In this document: one piece after another, positions 46,106 through 58,913 of the stretch
Position numbering within the stretch: position 1 is the stretch's first letter
How the letters are laid out: every line of letters begins with the position of its first letter
NCBI GenBank assembly: GCA_963457665.1
Contig: OY735234.1
Location: 2,628,003 to 2,692,002, forward strand
Source of the DNA: Thysanoteuthis rhombus
Taxonomy: Eukaryota; Mollusca; Cephalopoda; Oegopsida; Thysanoteuthidae
DNA length: 64,000 nt
Direction of reading: 5' to 3'
Translations under genes and position numbers: made by a program
The notes under the pieces: model-generated
Seen by the model: only the letters and a program-made list of their open reading frames with translations
What the model was told of the DNA's origin: nothing
The model's database searches: none

Positions 46106-46441
46106 TAGTGATTTCGAAACTTGGGTCCCTGGACTCCTGGGGTCCGACAAATAATTCTTGGGAGTTTTCAGCAGTATTCCCTTTAGACCCGACATTGCAA
46201 ATCTTGTAGCAGAGATATATCTATTGCACAGCCATTGAAAAACAATTATTGGTCACAAACCTATGAAATAAATGTGATCCATTTAAAACAAAAAACAAAT
46301 ATGATTTTTAAAGGTAAAATATTGTTTATCATCACAGTCCATTGACTATAATCTAAAATCTAATTGGTAAAAAATAGGCTTCCGCCAGAATATTGCATTT
46401 ATAGAATGGGTCCTTCAGTGTTAGAAGTTTCGAAACCACTG
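46106..46441. mobile_element. hAT-like MITE
   Basis: Inverted ends TAGTGATTTCGAAACTT (46106-46122) and, from the right, CAGTGGTTTCGAAACTT (46425-46441). The internal 300 bp is AT-rich with no coding sequence. I could not find a target-site duplication. Confidence 0.6.
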
Positions 46442-47049
46442 CTCAGTAGAATCTTGGAAGAGAAAAATGTTTGTTAGTGCATCGGGATTCTTTTGAAATT
46501 TTCTGACCTATGGTATCGAGCATTACTGCTTTGAGGTTGCTAATAGCATATCTATGATTTAATAATCTTTATTCTTAGTCATGCAACCGCGCATACGCAT
46601 ACACCCATACACACATGCACTTGTATATGAAGGTATTAATGTGGTCTGACGTGTGTGTATATATGCTTTATATACATATCTAAGGTGTCTCATAGAAATG
46701 TACTCATATTTTGTTTTTAGATAGCTGTTCTAGTTCCTAACAGGAAAGGAATTGAACTTTTTCATAAGTTAGTATAAAATGGTTTGATCTAGTTGGTCCT
46801 TCTGATGGGAGAGTTTATTCTACTTTCAGTTTAGAACCAGAGTTGCTATTTGCAAACAAAAAGTGGGGAAATTCTTTTGAGAAACTGTGTATTTATGAAT
46901 ATTAACACATTAACAAGGGACATCTGACGTTAGATGATATAGAAAATCAGGTAATTCGCAGAAATCAAAGAGGATCCTCCAGGTATTTTTACTGTCTGAA
47001 ATGACAAAGTCACAAACATATCATTCGATGTCCTGCTGCTTGTGTACAC
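46442..47049. other. No feature recognised
   Basis: AT-rich DNA between the MITE and a (TA)n tract; scattered CA and TG at 46590-46670. Confidence 0.4.
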
Positions 47050-47145
<96 letters not shown>

Positions 47146-47153
47146 GTGTACAT

Positions 47154-47212
<59 letters not shown>
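47050..47212. repeat. (TA)n(CA)(TA)n
   Basis: TA 47050-47127 and 47164-47212 around GTATATATA and CACACACA. The open frames here are Y/I repeats only. Confidence 0.9.
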
Positions 47213-47214
<2 letters not shown>

Positions 47215-47262
47215 AGATACAATAAGGTTTCGGATTCTGAAGGAGAGTTTCTGATTTTTTAA

Positions 47263-47965
47263 TCATTTGAGAGCGCAACGAAATGAGAAGACATACAAAA
47301 TTGTATCTAGTTTCTTTACAAAAGAAGTTTTTTTCTTGGAAAATGACGCTCCTGTAATTCTGGGTTGTACAACCGGTTTCTTAAAAAGAGTATCAAATGT
47401 CATCCCTGATGCAAAGAAACCACACTGTATGCTTCATAGATATGCATTATGTAGAAAGACACCGCCTCTTGAATCCATTTTCAATGATGATGTAGGCATG
47501 GTGAACTTTGTCAAATCTTGTCTTCTGAACACGAGGATACTGATTGTGTTGCGTCATTAATTGAATGCGGAGGAAATGGCAATTCTGGTTCACACAGTAA
47601 TGGAAAGGTTTCCAAGAGGTGATGTCTTAGCTTGAGTTGGAGTAATAGAAGATGAACTGAACTGATTCTTTTTCGAGAAGGATTAAATACAATACATTTT
47701 TTGCAGATAAACTTTATGACAACAAATGGAGGGCAAACTGGCCTACCTGAAAGGTATTTTATCAGGATTCAATGCAATCAACAAAGCATTTCAAGGCAAC
47801 CCAGCGATCATCACACACTTGACTGGCAAAAATTATTCCGGATAAAAATTTTTGCTGTGGAACGAATGACTGAATGCGGGCTCTTACGACGTTTATCATT
47901 TGAGAATGTGTGTGAAAGCATTAAATCTGTGGAAACAGGAAACATCAACGAAGTTTTAGTTTTTG
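47263..47965 (+). pseudogene. Decayed hAT transposase (ZBED-like catalytic domain)
   Basis: The frame 47267-47560 contains [18 protein letters not shown], then KKPHCMLHRYALCRKTPP and GMVNFVKSCLLNTRI. This is the RNase-H-like core of hAT transposases of the ZBED5/SCAND3-like type (DGAPxMxGxxxGF, HCxxHRxALxxKxLP, VNFIKxxxLNxR). After that frame closes, further pieces continue in other frames: VMERFPRGDVLA (for VRWLSRGxVLxR), then GKLAYLKGILSGFNAINKAF and FQGNPAIITHLTGK (for LAYLxDIFxxLNxxNxxLQG). At least three breaks. The zinc-finger start and the C-terminal dimerisation region are not visible. (TA)n lies just upstream. A dead transposon or a dead host copy of one. Confidence 0.75.
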
Positions 47966-48835
47966 TTTTCCTTATATTAATGAATTGTTTTATCAAGTCA
48001 TTCAAAGTTCCTTTAGAATAATTCGCAGATCGTTCCAAGACGATCTGCCAGATATATTTGTGGAATTTATAAATGACTCCGTAGCCAAAGATCTTTTCGA
48101 AATCTCTTCCATAACAAAATTCTTGTTTTATAGTGAAGTAATTTCCGTATGAGATTATGATTTCGTTGTTTCCGTTTTTGTATAACCGATTTTGCGAAAT
48201 ACTGTCAATTGAGAAGGATATACCATATCTGGCGATTCCGTCTAGTGCAAAATAGGAGGAGGCAACAGACATGGTTCCACTATAAAGAAAAAAGACCACT
48301 CAATACAATTGAATGAGTCAACAAAAAACGAATATGACAATAGAATATAGTCCAGAGACTTAGTTATCAACAGAAATTTTTTTTGTTACAAGTCTCGACT
48401 AATAATATATTTTTCTGAAGGCCAGAGAACAGAGCAGTCGAAACGTTGGGAAATTAAATAAGAATATAACTTTCGAAAACTTTTCTGGACAATAAAACTC
48501 GTTCTTGTTGATTGCATGGTGAGGAACGTAGAATGGATCGGCCAAAAATTTCGGCCGTTGTACTCTACGGCCTTCATCATTGTATGAAAAACAACCAAGA
48601 TGAGGATAGTCCGAATAATGATAGAAATAATAATAATGATACCTCATCTCAAAAATTCAGAGAAACAGTAACTCTCAAAATGTTAATGACCTTTCTCAAG
48701 AACAAAACTGTAGATTATCCAATCTTATAAAACAGATTAATACGTACTTCGGTCAACAGACATCAAACAATTATTATTCGTTTTCACCAACAACTGCTCA
48801 GAGGCATGTAGAGACCTGGAGTGTGCGTATGTATA

Positions 48836-48837
<2 letters not shown>
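47966..48837. other. No gene seen; retroelement-like tail
   Basis: GAAGGCCAGAGAACAGAGC, GTCGAAACGTTGGG and GGACAATAAAACTCG at 48417-48502 form the GAAACGTT-AATAAA pattern typical of Penelope-like ends. The minus frame at 47811-48299 overlaps the hAT relic and is not recognised. Confidence 0.35.
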
Positions 48838-48899
<62 letters not shown>

Positions 48900-48900
48900 T
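48838..48900. repeat. (GA)n(CAGA)n
   Basis: GA at 48838-48873, then seven GACA units. Confidence 0.95.
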
Positions 48901-50017
48901 ATCTGCCTACCTATTAATGCTCGGACTAGGACTCGAACAGATTTTTCTCTCTTCATTTTTCATAAAAACAATTTTATTTTCCCAAACCTTGAAAACATCT
49001 GAACGTCTTAAGCTGGATTTTTGCGCCCATCCTCTCTTGATTCAGAAAGTAATAAATAACAATTCTCGAAAAATAATGAATAAGAAGTGAATATTAGAGC
49101 ACAAAAAACATCCAATATTTTTTTAACAAATACACAAAAACGGGTATCCACAAACAGATGCGTGATATATAATCATCTAGATACATCGATATATGTATAG
49201 GTTGGGGCAGTTATCTTTTGCTTTAGAGATGAGACTTTATGGGCACTTCAGCTTGTACGAAGAAAGGATTCCATGTGGCTACAGGAATAAAAATAAGAGA
49301 CGTTTTTTTCTATTGGTCTCAGTTGTAGCTTATCAGAATGTTTGATGGGGTGAGAAAAATATGGAGAAGACGAACAAGAAGCATGATTTAACTGACCGTC
49401 TCCAACCGTGTGCTTTGTAATGTTCTGGAAAATAAAGAAAAGAATACGAATCATCCAAGTTCCCCATTTATATATGCTTTGCCTCTCTGTTTGAGGGGAA
49501 GTGACGTGTCTGCATTTGGTCATGTCATGTGACCAAATATACCACATTATCCCAAGTCGTTTTTTTTTGTCAAACTCCAGTCCCATAACAATAATAGGAA
49601 CAAGAACAATCCTCAAGTCTTAGATATTTTCGAAACCGTTATTTTTAAAAAATTTATCCTCTATATCTGCAATACAAAAGTTACAGTTATCAGCTTCAGT
49701 CTGAATTGAAGGAGTTTGACTCTGCAGCGGTCAGGCTCATCTTTTTTAATTAGCCAAATGGGAAGATTATGGCAGTTTAATACTTAGAAAACTTAGCTAT
49801 GACCTCGGTATGCAATGAACGGAACATTTTGTCAAAATGTCTATTGGATGAGAGAGAGAGAGAGAGAGAGAGAGAATGCATCAAAATGTGGATTCATACC
49901 TTTCCCACGGTTGGTAGTGCGAAGTGGACATAAATTGGCTCAGCAGGATCTTGAATTCAATTCCTCGGCTGTTTTCTGGGCTCATAACTCTCCATCATAA
50001 TGCATCTGCACACACAA
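48901..50017. other. No gene recognised; short (GA)n
   Basis: GA at 49850-49875. The 122-codon minus frame at 49248-49616 has no motif I know. Confidence 0.4.
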
Positions 50018-50070
<53 letters not shown>

Positions 50071-50702
50071 CAGCTAATCTGTATAATTTTCTATTTCACA
50101 CATGATGTACATTCGCACACAATATCTGCTTTTGTATGTAACACTTATTTCATTTGCATAATCTTGCATATACATGAAAACGCATACATACATACATACA
50201 CAAACATATATCTATATTCATATAAAGGCTGTGATGCAAGGATACACATTCACTCTTTCCATCTGGGTATTTTCCCCTCCTTCCTCCCTCCCCTGTCTCC
50301 TTTTTCCTTCGCTGTTTTCCCCTTCTTTCTTTCTTCCTCTCTCCTGCTCCTACTTCTCTATCCGTCTCTCTCTGTCTTTCTCTCTCTCTGTCTCACGCAT
50401 ACCTCGCTCTCACATACTGGGTCAAGCTGGCACTGACATGCGCGCGCGGACTCCGCGGGAGACCTGAAGATAAATACGTACAAACAGTCACGTAAATATC
50501 ACGTTCAAATCGACATTTTCTCTTTTTACTCCCCTCATTGAAGATTAAAAAAATCTTAACAAGCATTTCAAACAAACACACGTATGATTATATATATTCA
50601 TAAATTGTAGACACATTACAAACATATATTCTCTCTCTCTCCTCCTCTCTCTCCCTCTCTCTTTCCGCCCTCTCCCTCTCTCTTTCCGCCCCCTCACTCT
50701 CT
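50018..50702. repeat. (CA)n and pyrimidine tracts
   Basis: CA at 50018-50067, imperfect ACATACAT at 50180-50215, CT-rich at 50240-50400 and 50625-50702 (CTCTCCCTCTCTCTTTCCGCC occurs twice in tandem). Confidence 0.8.
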
Positions 50703-51519
50703 CAGCCCCACGTATATCAAAATAAATCAGAAACAAAACAGAAAAAAAAGCCGAGAAATAACTGGAAAAAGCCCTGGTGGACTTAAAGAAACGCATGATG
50801 GCTTCTATTGATGCCAAAGAAATGTCCATCTCTTTTCTGCCTAGGTCATCCAAAAACATTGCTTTTTCTGTCTGTCTCTCTCCCTCCCTTCTTTTCTCTT
50901 GTTTACACTTTTCTCATCCTCCCCCACTTCTCTCTTGTATTTGCATCCCACCTTTCCTCCTCCCATCTCCTGGTGTACTACTCCTCCCAGCATCCTCCCG
51001 CCTTCATTGCTTAAAAAAAAATTCTCTTGGATTTATTTTTGAATAACTTGTTTGCAGTTTTTCCTTCCCAATCTACTGTGGCTAAATTTTTGCTTTTTTT
51101 TGGCCAATGACAATGTATTATATAAACAGTAGCAGCTATAACAACAAGGAAAACAAACGATAATGATATAAAGAAAAGCTTGCAAAATGTTGATAATAAC
51201 CAGAACATTGATACCAGTGGTGAGGATGAAAATAACAATAACTTCATTCTTCATGACAGCAATGATATAAAAACAACAAACACAAATATCATAAAAACTG
51301 TGATGATCATAAAAAATATGAAAACTCTGGCGATGCCGATGATGATGATGATGTTGACTGTAAAATAAATAGTTTTAATAATAACAATGACCATATGGAT
51401 GATCGATAGCTACTGTATTTTGACAATGATATCACAAAAACTATCTAAATGATAGTAGTACTATTTCTATGTTTTATCTATCATGACTTCTATATTATTA
51501 TAAAACATAGGAAAAAAGC
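50703..51519. other. No feature recognised
   Basis: Pyrimidine-rich at 50860-51010, then AT-rich with AAT/ATG-rich DNA at 51180-51380. No motif in the short frames. Confidence 0.4.
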
Positions 51520-52010
51520 GGATGCAGACTATGCAAAGCGAGAGATGAGAGGTTAGCTCAGGAAAAATATAAAAATGTTAAGGTTGATCCAATAGGAACT
51601 GTGCAAACGACTCTGATTTGACCGTACAGACTGATGGTATATGCACAAAATAGAAACTGTCTTAGAGAACGAAAAAAAAAATTCCTAGGACTTGGAAATT
51701 TGGAATATTCACTGAAGCCAGGCCAGAAGACCGGGTCTTATCATTGTGGGAGAACACATGTCAGATTGTAGATTTTGCTGTTTCAGTTGACTACCGGTTA
51801 GAACTGAAGTAAAGCAAAAAGCTGGATAAGTACATGGACATTGCTACTGAAGTGAATAAATTTTGGAACATGCTGGAACTTAAAATCCAAGGATGAATTG
51901 AGATCATCTTGACAACAGTGCTATTGAACACAGCTATAACAGTGTGGAGAGTGCTGAAGTATTGGAGTGACTAGCTGTGACTCAGTATCTCATATAAACC
52001 TCGAGTTGCT
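51520..52010 (+). mobile_element. LINE fragment with CCHC and restriction-like endonuclease
   Basis: On the + strand CRLCKARDERLAQEKYKNVK matches the CxxCxxxxExxxH...LAxxEYKxRHD zinc-binding block. Frames then change to KPGQKT and VDFAVSVDYRLELK (for IDVAVPxDxRVxxKE), and KLDKYMDIATEVNKFWNM with LELKIQG (for KxxKYxDLxxEVxRxWNMK). Same superfamily as the copies at 28.7 and 30.3 kb but a different subfamily. Several breaks; the VIVGA segment is lost. Confidence 0.65.
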
Positions 52011-53330
52011 ACTGGTGTGAAAAATTTTGAATGCAGTATTAATAATGGCAATCCAATATCTATCTACCAGATTTGTTGACAATGTGAGTTTAAAAACGTA
52101 TCGCATTATTCTTCCCTAATTATTGTAAAGAAAAGTATACCATGTTTTCAGTATGTATTGAGGTAGTTGTATAATAAAGTAGGAAGTGAGAGAGAAGGTT
52201 GGAGATAAGAAAGGTACATAGTTTATCGAGTGGGTACGGAAAGAGAGGGAGAGAGAGAGAGAGAGGGAGAGAGAGAGAGAGAGAAGAAAGTCAAGAAGTT
52301 TATTGAAGGGTAAGGAGATAGGGAGTAAAGAAAAGGAGTTCACTGAGAGGCTAGGAAGAGAGCAAGGAGAAAAAATGAAGTAATCTAACGAGGGAGTAGA
52401 AAGAAGTCAGGTAAAAATTGAAGTTAGATTATTGAAGAGATAGAAGGAGAAGGGAGAAACATAAGTTACACGATCGGTATAGGCATATCATTTGTATCAC
52501 GTTTGCTTCGGATGTGACATTTTGCACGTTTCCAATATTTACAGGTTGTCATGACACCGTACGAGGCACATATACTACTGTTCGTCTTTCGGAGCTATAA
52601 TTGTACGATTGGAAAATCCATTACGTACTTATTGCTTGCACCGATTCTAGGGAAATGGTTCATGCTTGCAGATACTTCGCTGACACGCAGGATAAACGTT
52701 TGTTCTTTGAAATTACAAAAAGAATCGAAATCTATTGGCGAAGAAACTTTTTGAGAAAAGAAGTTTTTCAACTGTTTTGATTGGTGACTTTTCCATCGGA
52801 AGATATTACATGATCCTATATATTATATACCGAATTATAATTTCATAATCCGCCATCATTATTAAAGACTCTCAAACATATGCTAGAAAAACATGACAGA
52901 AGACCACAAGAACTATGAGAAGAAATTTCAGCCAACTACCTCAGAGACTCAGCGGTGAGATGGGTCATTGAAGCAGTGCAACTAAACAAGTTACAACCGG
53001 GGATTCAAAAAAGGAATGATGAAATTCGAACCTTACCCGCGAAAAAAAGAACAAAATTTGAAAAAAAATAATATGTCAATTCGATGAATAAAGATAGAAC
53101 ACAACAAGAACTTAATTTGTCGAGCGTCATTTCAAAACTCAAAAATTCTCCCAGAAGGCAGCGAAAATTATGAGGAAAATACAAGTATATATCATACGAA
53201 ATTTAACAAGTATGTGTGTTTTAACAATGGTGTAACTACTAAAGTATAAGTATTTCGACGTTATTGAGTTGAAGTGAAAAGACTTTCTGAATTCATAGAT
53301 GCATTTTTAACGAATACCTTTCAAGTCTAC
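52011..53330. other. No gene recognised; short (GA)n
   Basis: GA with GGGA at 52239-52283. The rest is AT-rich; frames at 52551-52754 and others carry no motif. Confidence 0.4.
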
Positions 53331-53550
53331 TTGGATAATGTAATAGTTAGCACGTCTGCTTCACACGAAGAAAGCCCTGGGTTCAATTCCTGGTATGTGT
53401 GAAGTGTGTGGAGACCAATTTATCAGGACAATTTCCCTGTGCACCCAGCACTTAATTGAGAACACTCTAAGCTGTGTGATTAGGGTGGAGGTATCTTTTC
53501 AGTGGATTTGCATCTTGCGATGGATGTTGTCAAAAAACTTGTAAGAATAA
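53331..53550 (+). mobile_element. tRNA-Val-derived SINE
   Basis: 53331-53393 aligns with tRNA-Val: TAATAGTTAGCACG (A box), TCTGCTTCACACGAAGA (anticodon arm with CAC in the loop) and GGGTTCAATTCC (B box). An unrelated ~150-bp body follows, containing AATTTCCCTGTGCACC, ending near GTTGTCAAAAAACTTG. Not the family found at 6-15 kb. The acceptor stem does not pair, so it is not a tRNA gene. Confidence 0.75.
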
Positions 53551-54299
53551 AGTCGTGATCTCGTATTCGCACATTTATGTCAACGAGTATATTTCGCCCA
53601 TTGTTGCAATTACATTAAAAATATTGAATTAACTGGAATTGCACCCAATGAGGAATATATTCAAGGGAGGTGGGATTCATTTACAGGTGAAAATTGCTTG
53701 GATTAATTAAGCAAAGAATGCTTCGAAAAACATTATATTTTCATGATACAAGAAAGTACAGTAAATTCGTAGATGTGTAAAAGAAAATATTTGTATAAAA
53801 CAAAATATGCAGAATGCCCAGTATCAGAACACAGAATATAAAAGGAGAAATAGATTTTCAAAACAACAATAGCTGCCTTAGATTGATTAGGATTTTTTCG
53901 CCATCATTAGTTCCTGGCAATAAAGAACTGCGTCTGTTTTCATAAACACATTTGTCTATTAATCATACATTTATTACCTACAAGTATGTTATTCGGAGTT
54001 GCTTTCATTCTCTTTTTATATGAATTATTTCAGTTGCTTTCTCATTGATTCTTTATTTGCTTGGCTATGTGTTACATTCACTCGCATGAAGTCTTTGGTG
54101 CATTGTGCCTCTGGATCAGTAGGTAATGACAATTTAAAATACACAAGCGTGTACATTAATGATAAAGTTTTATACATTGTCTTTTAAAAATAATAATTTA
54201 TTGGTACATGTAACACGCATAACAATTGTACATACACATGCATCAACGTATACTATGCACTCTCTTTCATATATGTGTGTGCGTGTGTGTGTGTGTGTG
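53551..54299. other. No feature recognised
   Basis: AT-rich DNA; short TG run at 54276-54299. No motif in the short frames. Confidence 0.4.
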
Positions 54300-54610
54300 C
54301 TATCACTGACTTGCGCATGCGCAAAACTCCTCCACGTTTAATGGCGTCGCTTGTCCGATACTTTAAACAAATTTTTCATTTTCTTTTTATCTCTCATATT
54401 TCATCGTTCGTTGCAACGACCATCAACAAGTAGCTAGCAAACAGACACTGATGCATTTTCATTGTTTTGAAATTGTCGCATGGTTGTGAAAACTCGACTA
54501 TGGAGGGTCCTAATTAGCGCAACTATCCGACTGTGATACGCCAACGAATTTGGTTCGTTTCCTTACGATTCGCTCGGGCTTGATAAATTGGTCGCCATGT
54601 TTGTTGAACA
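54300..54610 (-). promoter_or_regulatory. CpG-rich patch with possible first exon
   Basis: TGCGCATGCGCA at 54312-54323 is a perfect NRF1-type palindrome. On the minus strand ACATGGCGACC at about 54591-54601 is both YY1-like and a good start context (A at -3, G at +4). It opens ATG GCG ACC, MATNLSSPSE, and reaches GTAAGG, a plausible splice donor, at 54566-54561 after 32 coding bases. The stretch has more CpG than its flanks. No acceptor or second exon is shown. Confidence 0.25.
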
Positions 54611-54859
54611 ATGAGGAAAACGTGTGGTGTTTGTTTTTTGTCTATAGGAAAGATCTACTCTCCACTTTCTCCCCCAATCATCGTCCATGCTAAGTTTCAC
54701 TGCATTGTTTCCAAAAAGAAGAGCCTAGGTATATAGGTAAATCCGCCGGTTTATATGAATGCGCATGTATATCCTGGTTGATTGATAAGTTTGTATGTGT
54801 GTTTATGTTATGTATTCATGGATGATGCAGTGTTTGGGATGAGAAATCCATAAGCACAC

Positions 54860-54871
54860 ACACACACATAC

Positions 54872-54928
<57 letters not shown>

Positions 54929-54980
54929 TGTGTGTGTGTGTGTGTATACATGCACACAGAGATACCAATATACATATACA

Positions 54981-55022
<42 letters not shown>

Positions 55023-55056
55023 AAATCTCTACGCATACATATATATATACACACAC

Positions 55057-55113
<57 letters not shown>

Positions 55114-55298
55114 CGTAGAGATTTTACTTGTATATATGTATATATGCATGTATATGTATATTGGTATCTCTGTGTGCATGTATACACACACACACACACA
55201 CACATGCACACAGAGATACCAATATACATATACATATATATATATATATATATATACATGTAAAATCTCTACGCATACATCTATATATACACACACAC

Positions 55299-55349
<51 letters not shown>

Positions 55350-55355
55350 GAAGTA
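54860..55355. repeat. Nested palindrome of TA/CA/TG and two unique motifs
   Basis: Motif A (ACAGAGATACCAATATACAT) and motif B (GTAAAATCTCTACGCATACA) occur in the order A, B, B-inverted, A-inverted, A, B at about 54955, 55020, 55107, 55149, 55210 and 55260. TA, CA and TG runs fill the gaps. Large foldback structures are expected. Confidence 0.85.
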
Positions 55356-56469
55356 CAAATCAATAATTCAATAAATGATGTGTGATAGGTTTATTTCAAG
55401 TGCTCTATACTCAAGCATTCAGTTGAAGTTGTGCTTATTTCACCATATATATATATATATATATATATATAGATATATATATGTGTCACACATCTGCATA
55501 AAATGTAAGGGGTTTAGACGTGTAATTTTAAAATAAAAATAGATGTATTCACCAATAGTCTGCATTAGTATGCAAAAATATATTTTTAGGAAGATAGATG
55601 ATGTCAAGAATGCTTATGGGATTTTGAAACGTATAGCTTTACAAGTGGGTAAATAAAATGAACCAAATTGAGACGACTGATAAAAGACGCCCCTTGTCTA
55701 GATAAGTAATCGAGCAGGCAAATTAAACATACAACGCTAATCAAAAATGCTTTTACCAAATTAGCCAAGATGTTCAATACGAAGACTTTATCACTGTATA
55801 TATTTATTTCTGGGGCTAAAATATTTATATATACATATTCAGTGATAAATTCGTTGATATGTTAGATAAAGATTTATTTTTGCATATAACAACATTCACT
55901 TGAAAACATTTTTCTTCATTTTGGTCTGCGTAGAGTGAGAAAATTTTAGACCAATGTGTGCCCCCATTTAAAATGACGTGTGTCCCATGATGTTCCCAGA
56001 ACAAAAAGAAAAAGAGAATTCATGAATCATAAGAAATAGAGGATAATTTATGTGAGCAGGAAGGGCCCAGTTTAGCATTATAGTTACATTGTAAATAGGA
56101 CTCCTACTCTCGAAAAACTACAAATTTTCAGGTGGTACGATGATCTGATCGACCCAAAAATGGAATAAAAAATATTCCTTTGGGAGAACTGTATTGCGAG
56201 CAAAAACGAATCTTTACGTATGTTGATATATTTTAATCTGTCTTTTTTGGAGGGTCAGTATATTTGACAATGGAACTGAGAGTAGAAATGTGGATCCATA
56301 CTCATGCATTTCTCTATCTTAATGCTAACTGAAAAGTAGCAACCTCAGCCGAATTTAGGACTTGGTTTTCCTAATCCGATTTCCGCGATGATAATCGTTG
56401 AATTATCTCATAACTATAGTATATAAGTCACTTTACGTACCGGCTCTCTTTTTTACTCAGTCTCATCAT
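55356..56469. other. No gene seen; short (TA)n
   Basis: TA at 55445-55482; otherwise AT-rich DNA with no motif. Confidence 0.4.
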
Positions 56470-56772
<303 letters not shown>

Positions 56773-57029
56773 TATATATATATTAACGCGTATGTTTTTA
56801 TTATATACGAATATATGAGATGCTAACTCAGAGCCTCAAGGAGTTTAAACAAATTGAGTAATTTGTTCATTGAATTTACTGAACTTTTCAGGTATCTTGT
56901 AAGTTGGCACATCTCTGGAAATCCCGCCACCAGGAAAGAACACCGTTTCAAAAGTAATCTGTTTTTTCAGACGGTATTTCGCACCTCAAGTTCCTCGAAC
57001 TTTTGGGTACCACCTTTTATGCACGACTT

Positions 57030-57061
<32 letters not shown>

Positions 57062-58913
57062 TGTTCCTTTGATAGTGTGTTGAGGCAGGACAATTTAAAA
57101 AATCTAAAAAGGGTTGATCAATGAATCAAGCTCTTTTTGTGGGCAGTGATCGCTGAAAAAATCATAATTTTCGAAAAAAAAAACAAACCCCAAAACAACA
57201 ACAACAAAAAACAGACTAAGGGATCAATTAAGCACAGACTTGCACAGCAAATTGAACCCACACTAAATACCAACGCTGATTGGGAGGAATTGAACTAAAA
57301 AAGAAAAAGGTTTTTGAAATTTTTTTCAGGGATAACAAGGAGTAAGTGTTCAAATATTCTGCCTTCCAATCTACGTGATACATACACAGCAAACAGAGAG
57401 TAACTTATGTTGACTGTTTTGGTGAAAATCTTAGTTGGCAGTTTCTCATTGCCACACACACAGACACACACTCATATATTCCTGTTTGATAAAATCCCTC
57501 AACATACAGGAAAATCACGGAAAAATAAATGACTGATGAGACGTTTAGACGTAAGGATAACTTCTATGAGAAAACACGCACACACTTTCTTATATCGTTC
57601 TCTCTTTCACTGCCTCTCTTTCTCCCTCTCTCTCTTCAATCAAATACAAAAGAGAAAGAGAATATAAACGACAATGGGCTGCCAATAACAAAAGTAATCA
57701 TCGTTACATCATCCATAAAAGTTTCACTGTAATTTTTCAGGGATGGGTTCAAATTTATATATAATAAAGAAAATCAGACAATGAGAATGAGAAAAAAGAA
57801 GAAGGAAAGTTCAAAATTACCTGAAACAATACTAAGGGAATAGAAAAATTAAATCGACTTGAAAACGAAATAAGAAAAAAAACAATGTTGTTGAAAAGCA
57901 TTGATTTTCCTTAATAAGTGAAATTACTTGTTCAACTTAAAGTGAATGATTGACACTCTGTGTAATCTGGACGTGTGCTTGACATTCTGGCTTGTCAACT
58001 CGCCACACTTGACAAGCATGTTTGACCTTTTACATAAACTTGACATGCCATTTTGACGTTGTTATAAACTTGACATGCAGATTTAACAGAAAGGAAAGGG
58101 GAGAAACTACTGGATATCGCTTGGCGTTTAAAATTGCGCAAAGGACTATTTAAAATAAATGATTTCCTTTTCCTTTGTTTATTTCCATCTTTTTCCCAAT
58201 TTTTATTTTTGCCCTCTTCGTATAACTTCTTTTTTTGAAAAATTTTCTTAAACATTTTTTTCTTTGTTTCTTCCAAATTGCATATTTAGCCTTTCATTTA
58301 GATGACTTTACATTTTCTTGAGCTTTACTGAAATCAGGGAAATTTCCCTGGTGGTGGTGGTGGGGGTCTAACGGGGCATTAGCCCCCTCCCTTAGACCAG
58401 GCATTCTAGCCGAGGGTCAGGGGTTTGAAAGTTAGAACTTTAAAAAGGCCAGGAATCAAGGGTCACTATGAATAGTGACAACTTAGAAGGAGTTGCAGCT
58501 TGGATACTCCATAATCCTTTACCAAACAACCAACATCAGGATATATCTTTTTGGACCCTCCCCTACTTGAATATATTTGCCTCTCCTGGAAAAGTGACAG
58601 CAGACGCCTATGAGTGAAACTTTTCTTTCTACTTGTCTATTTCTTCTCTTTCCCTTCTCACGGGGTTTTCTTTATTTTGTGAATGTTTTTTCTTTCTTTT
58701 ATTTTAACTGACTTCAACCTCTTCTCTTCTCCTTCTCTGTCCCTAATTTACCCCCATTAATGAGATGCTGTAGGAGGATAGACCATGGGCAAGAGAATTT
58801 TTTTCGATTGACGTATATTTTCTCATTTTCCTGAGATTGTAGCTATATATGAACTGATTTCCATTGAGCTTAGAGTGTGCTGAGTTGATAAAGGATCGAA
58901 TGGTCTCGTGTTC
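56773..58913. other. No gene recognised; small repeats and hairpins
   Basis: (CT)n(CA)n at 57030-57061. ACTTGACATGC repeated at 58024-58080 within a ~35-bp direct repeat. GGTGGTGGTGGTGGGGG at 58351-58367. GGTCTAAC..TTAGACC (58366-58400) and GTCACTATGAATAGTGAC (58462-58479) are small hairpins. No coding motif. Confidence 0.45.

Noticed and set aside
53331-53393. Functional tRNA-Val gene
   Set aside because: No pairing acceptor stem and an attached SINE body.
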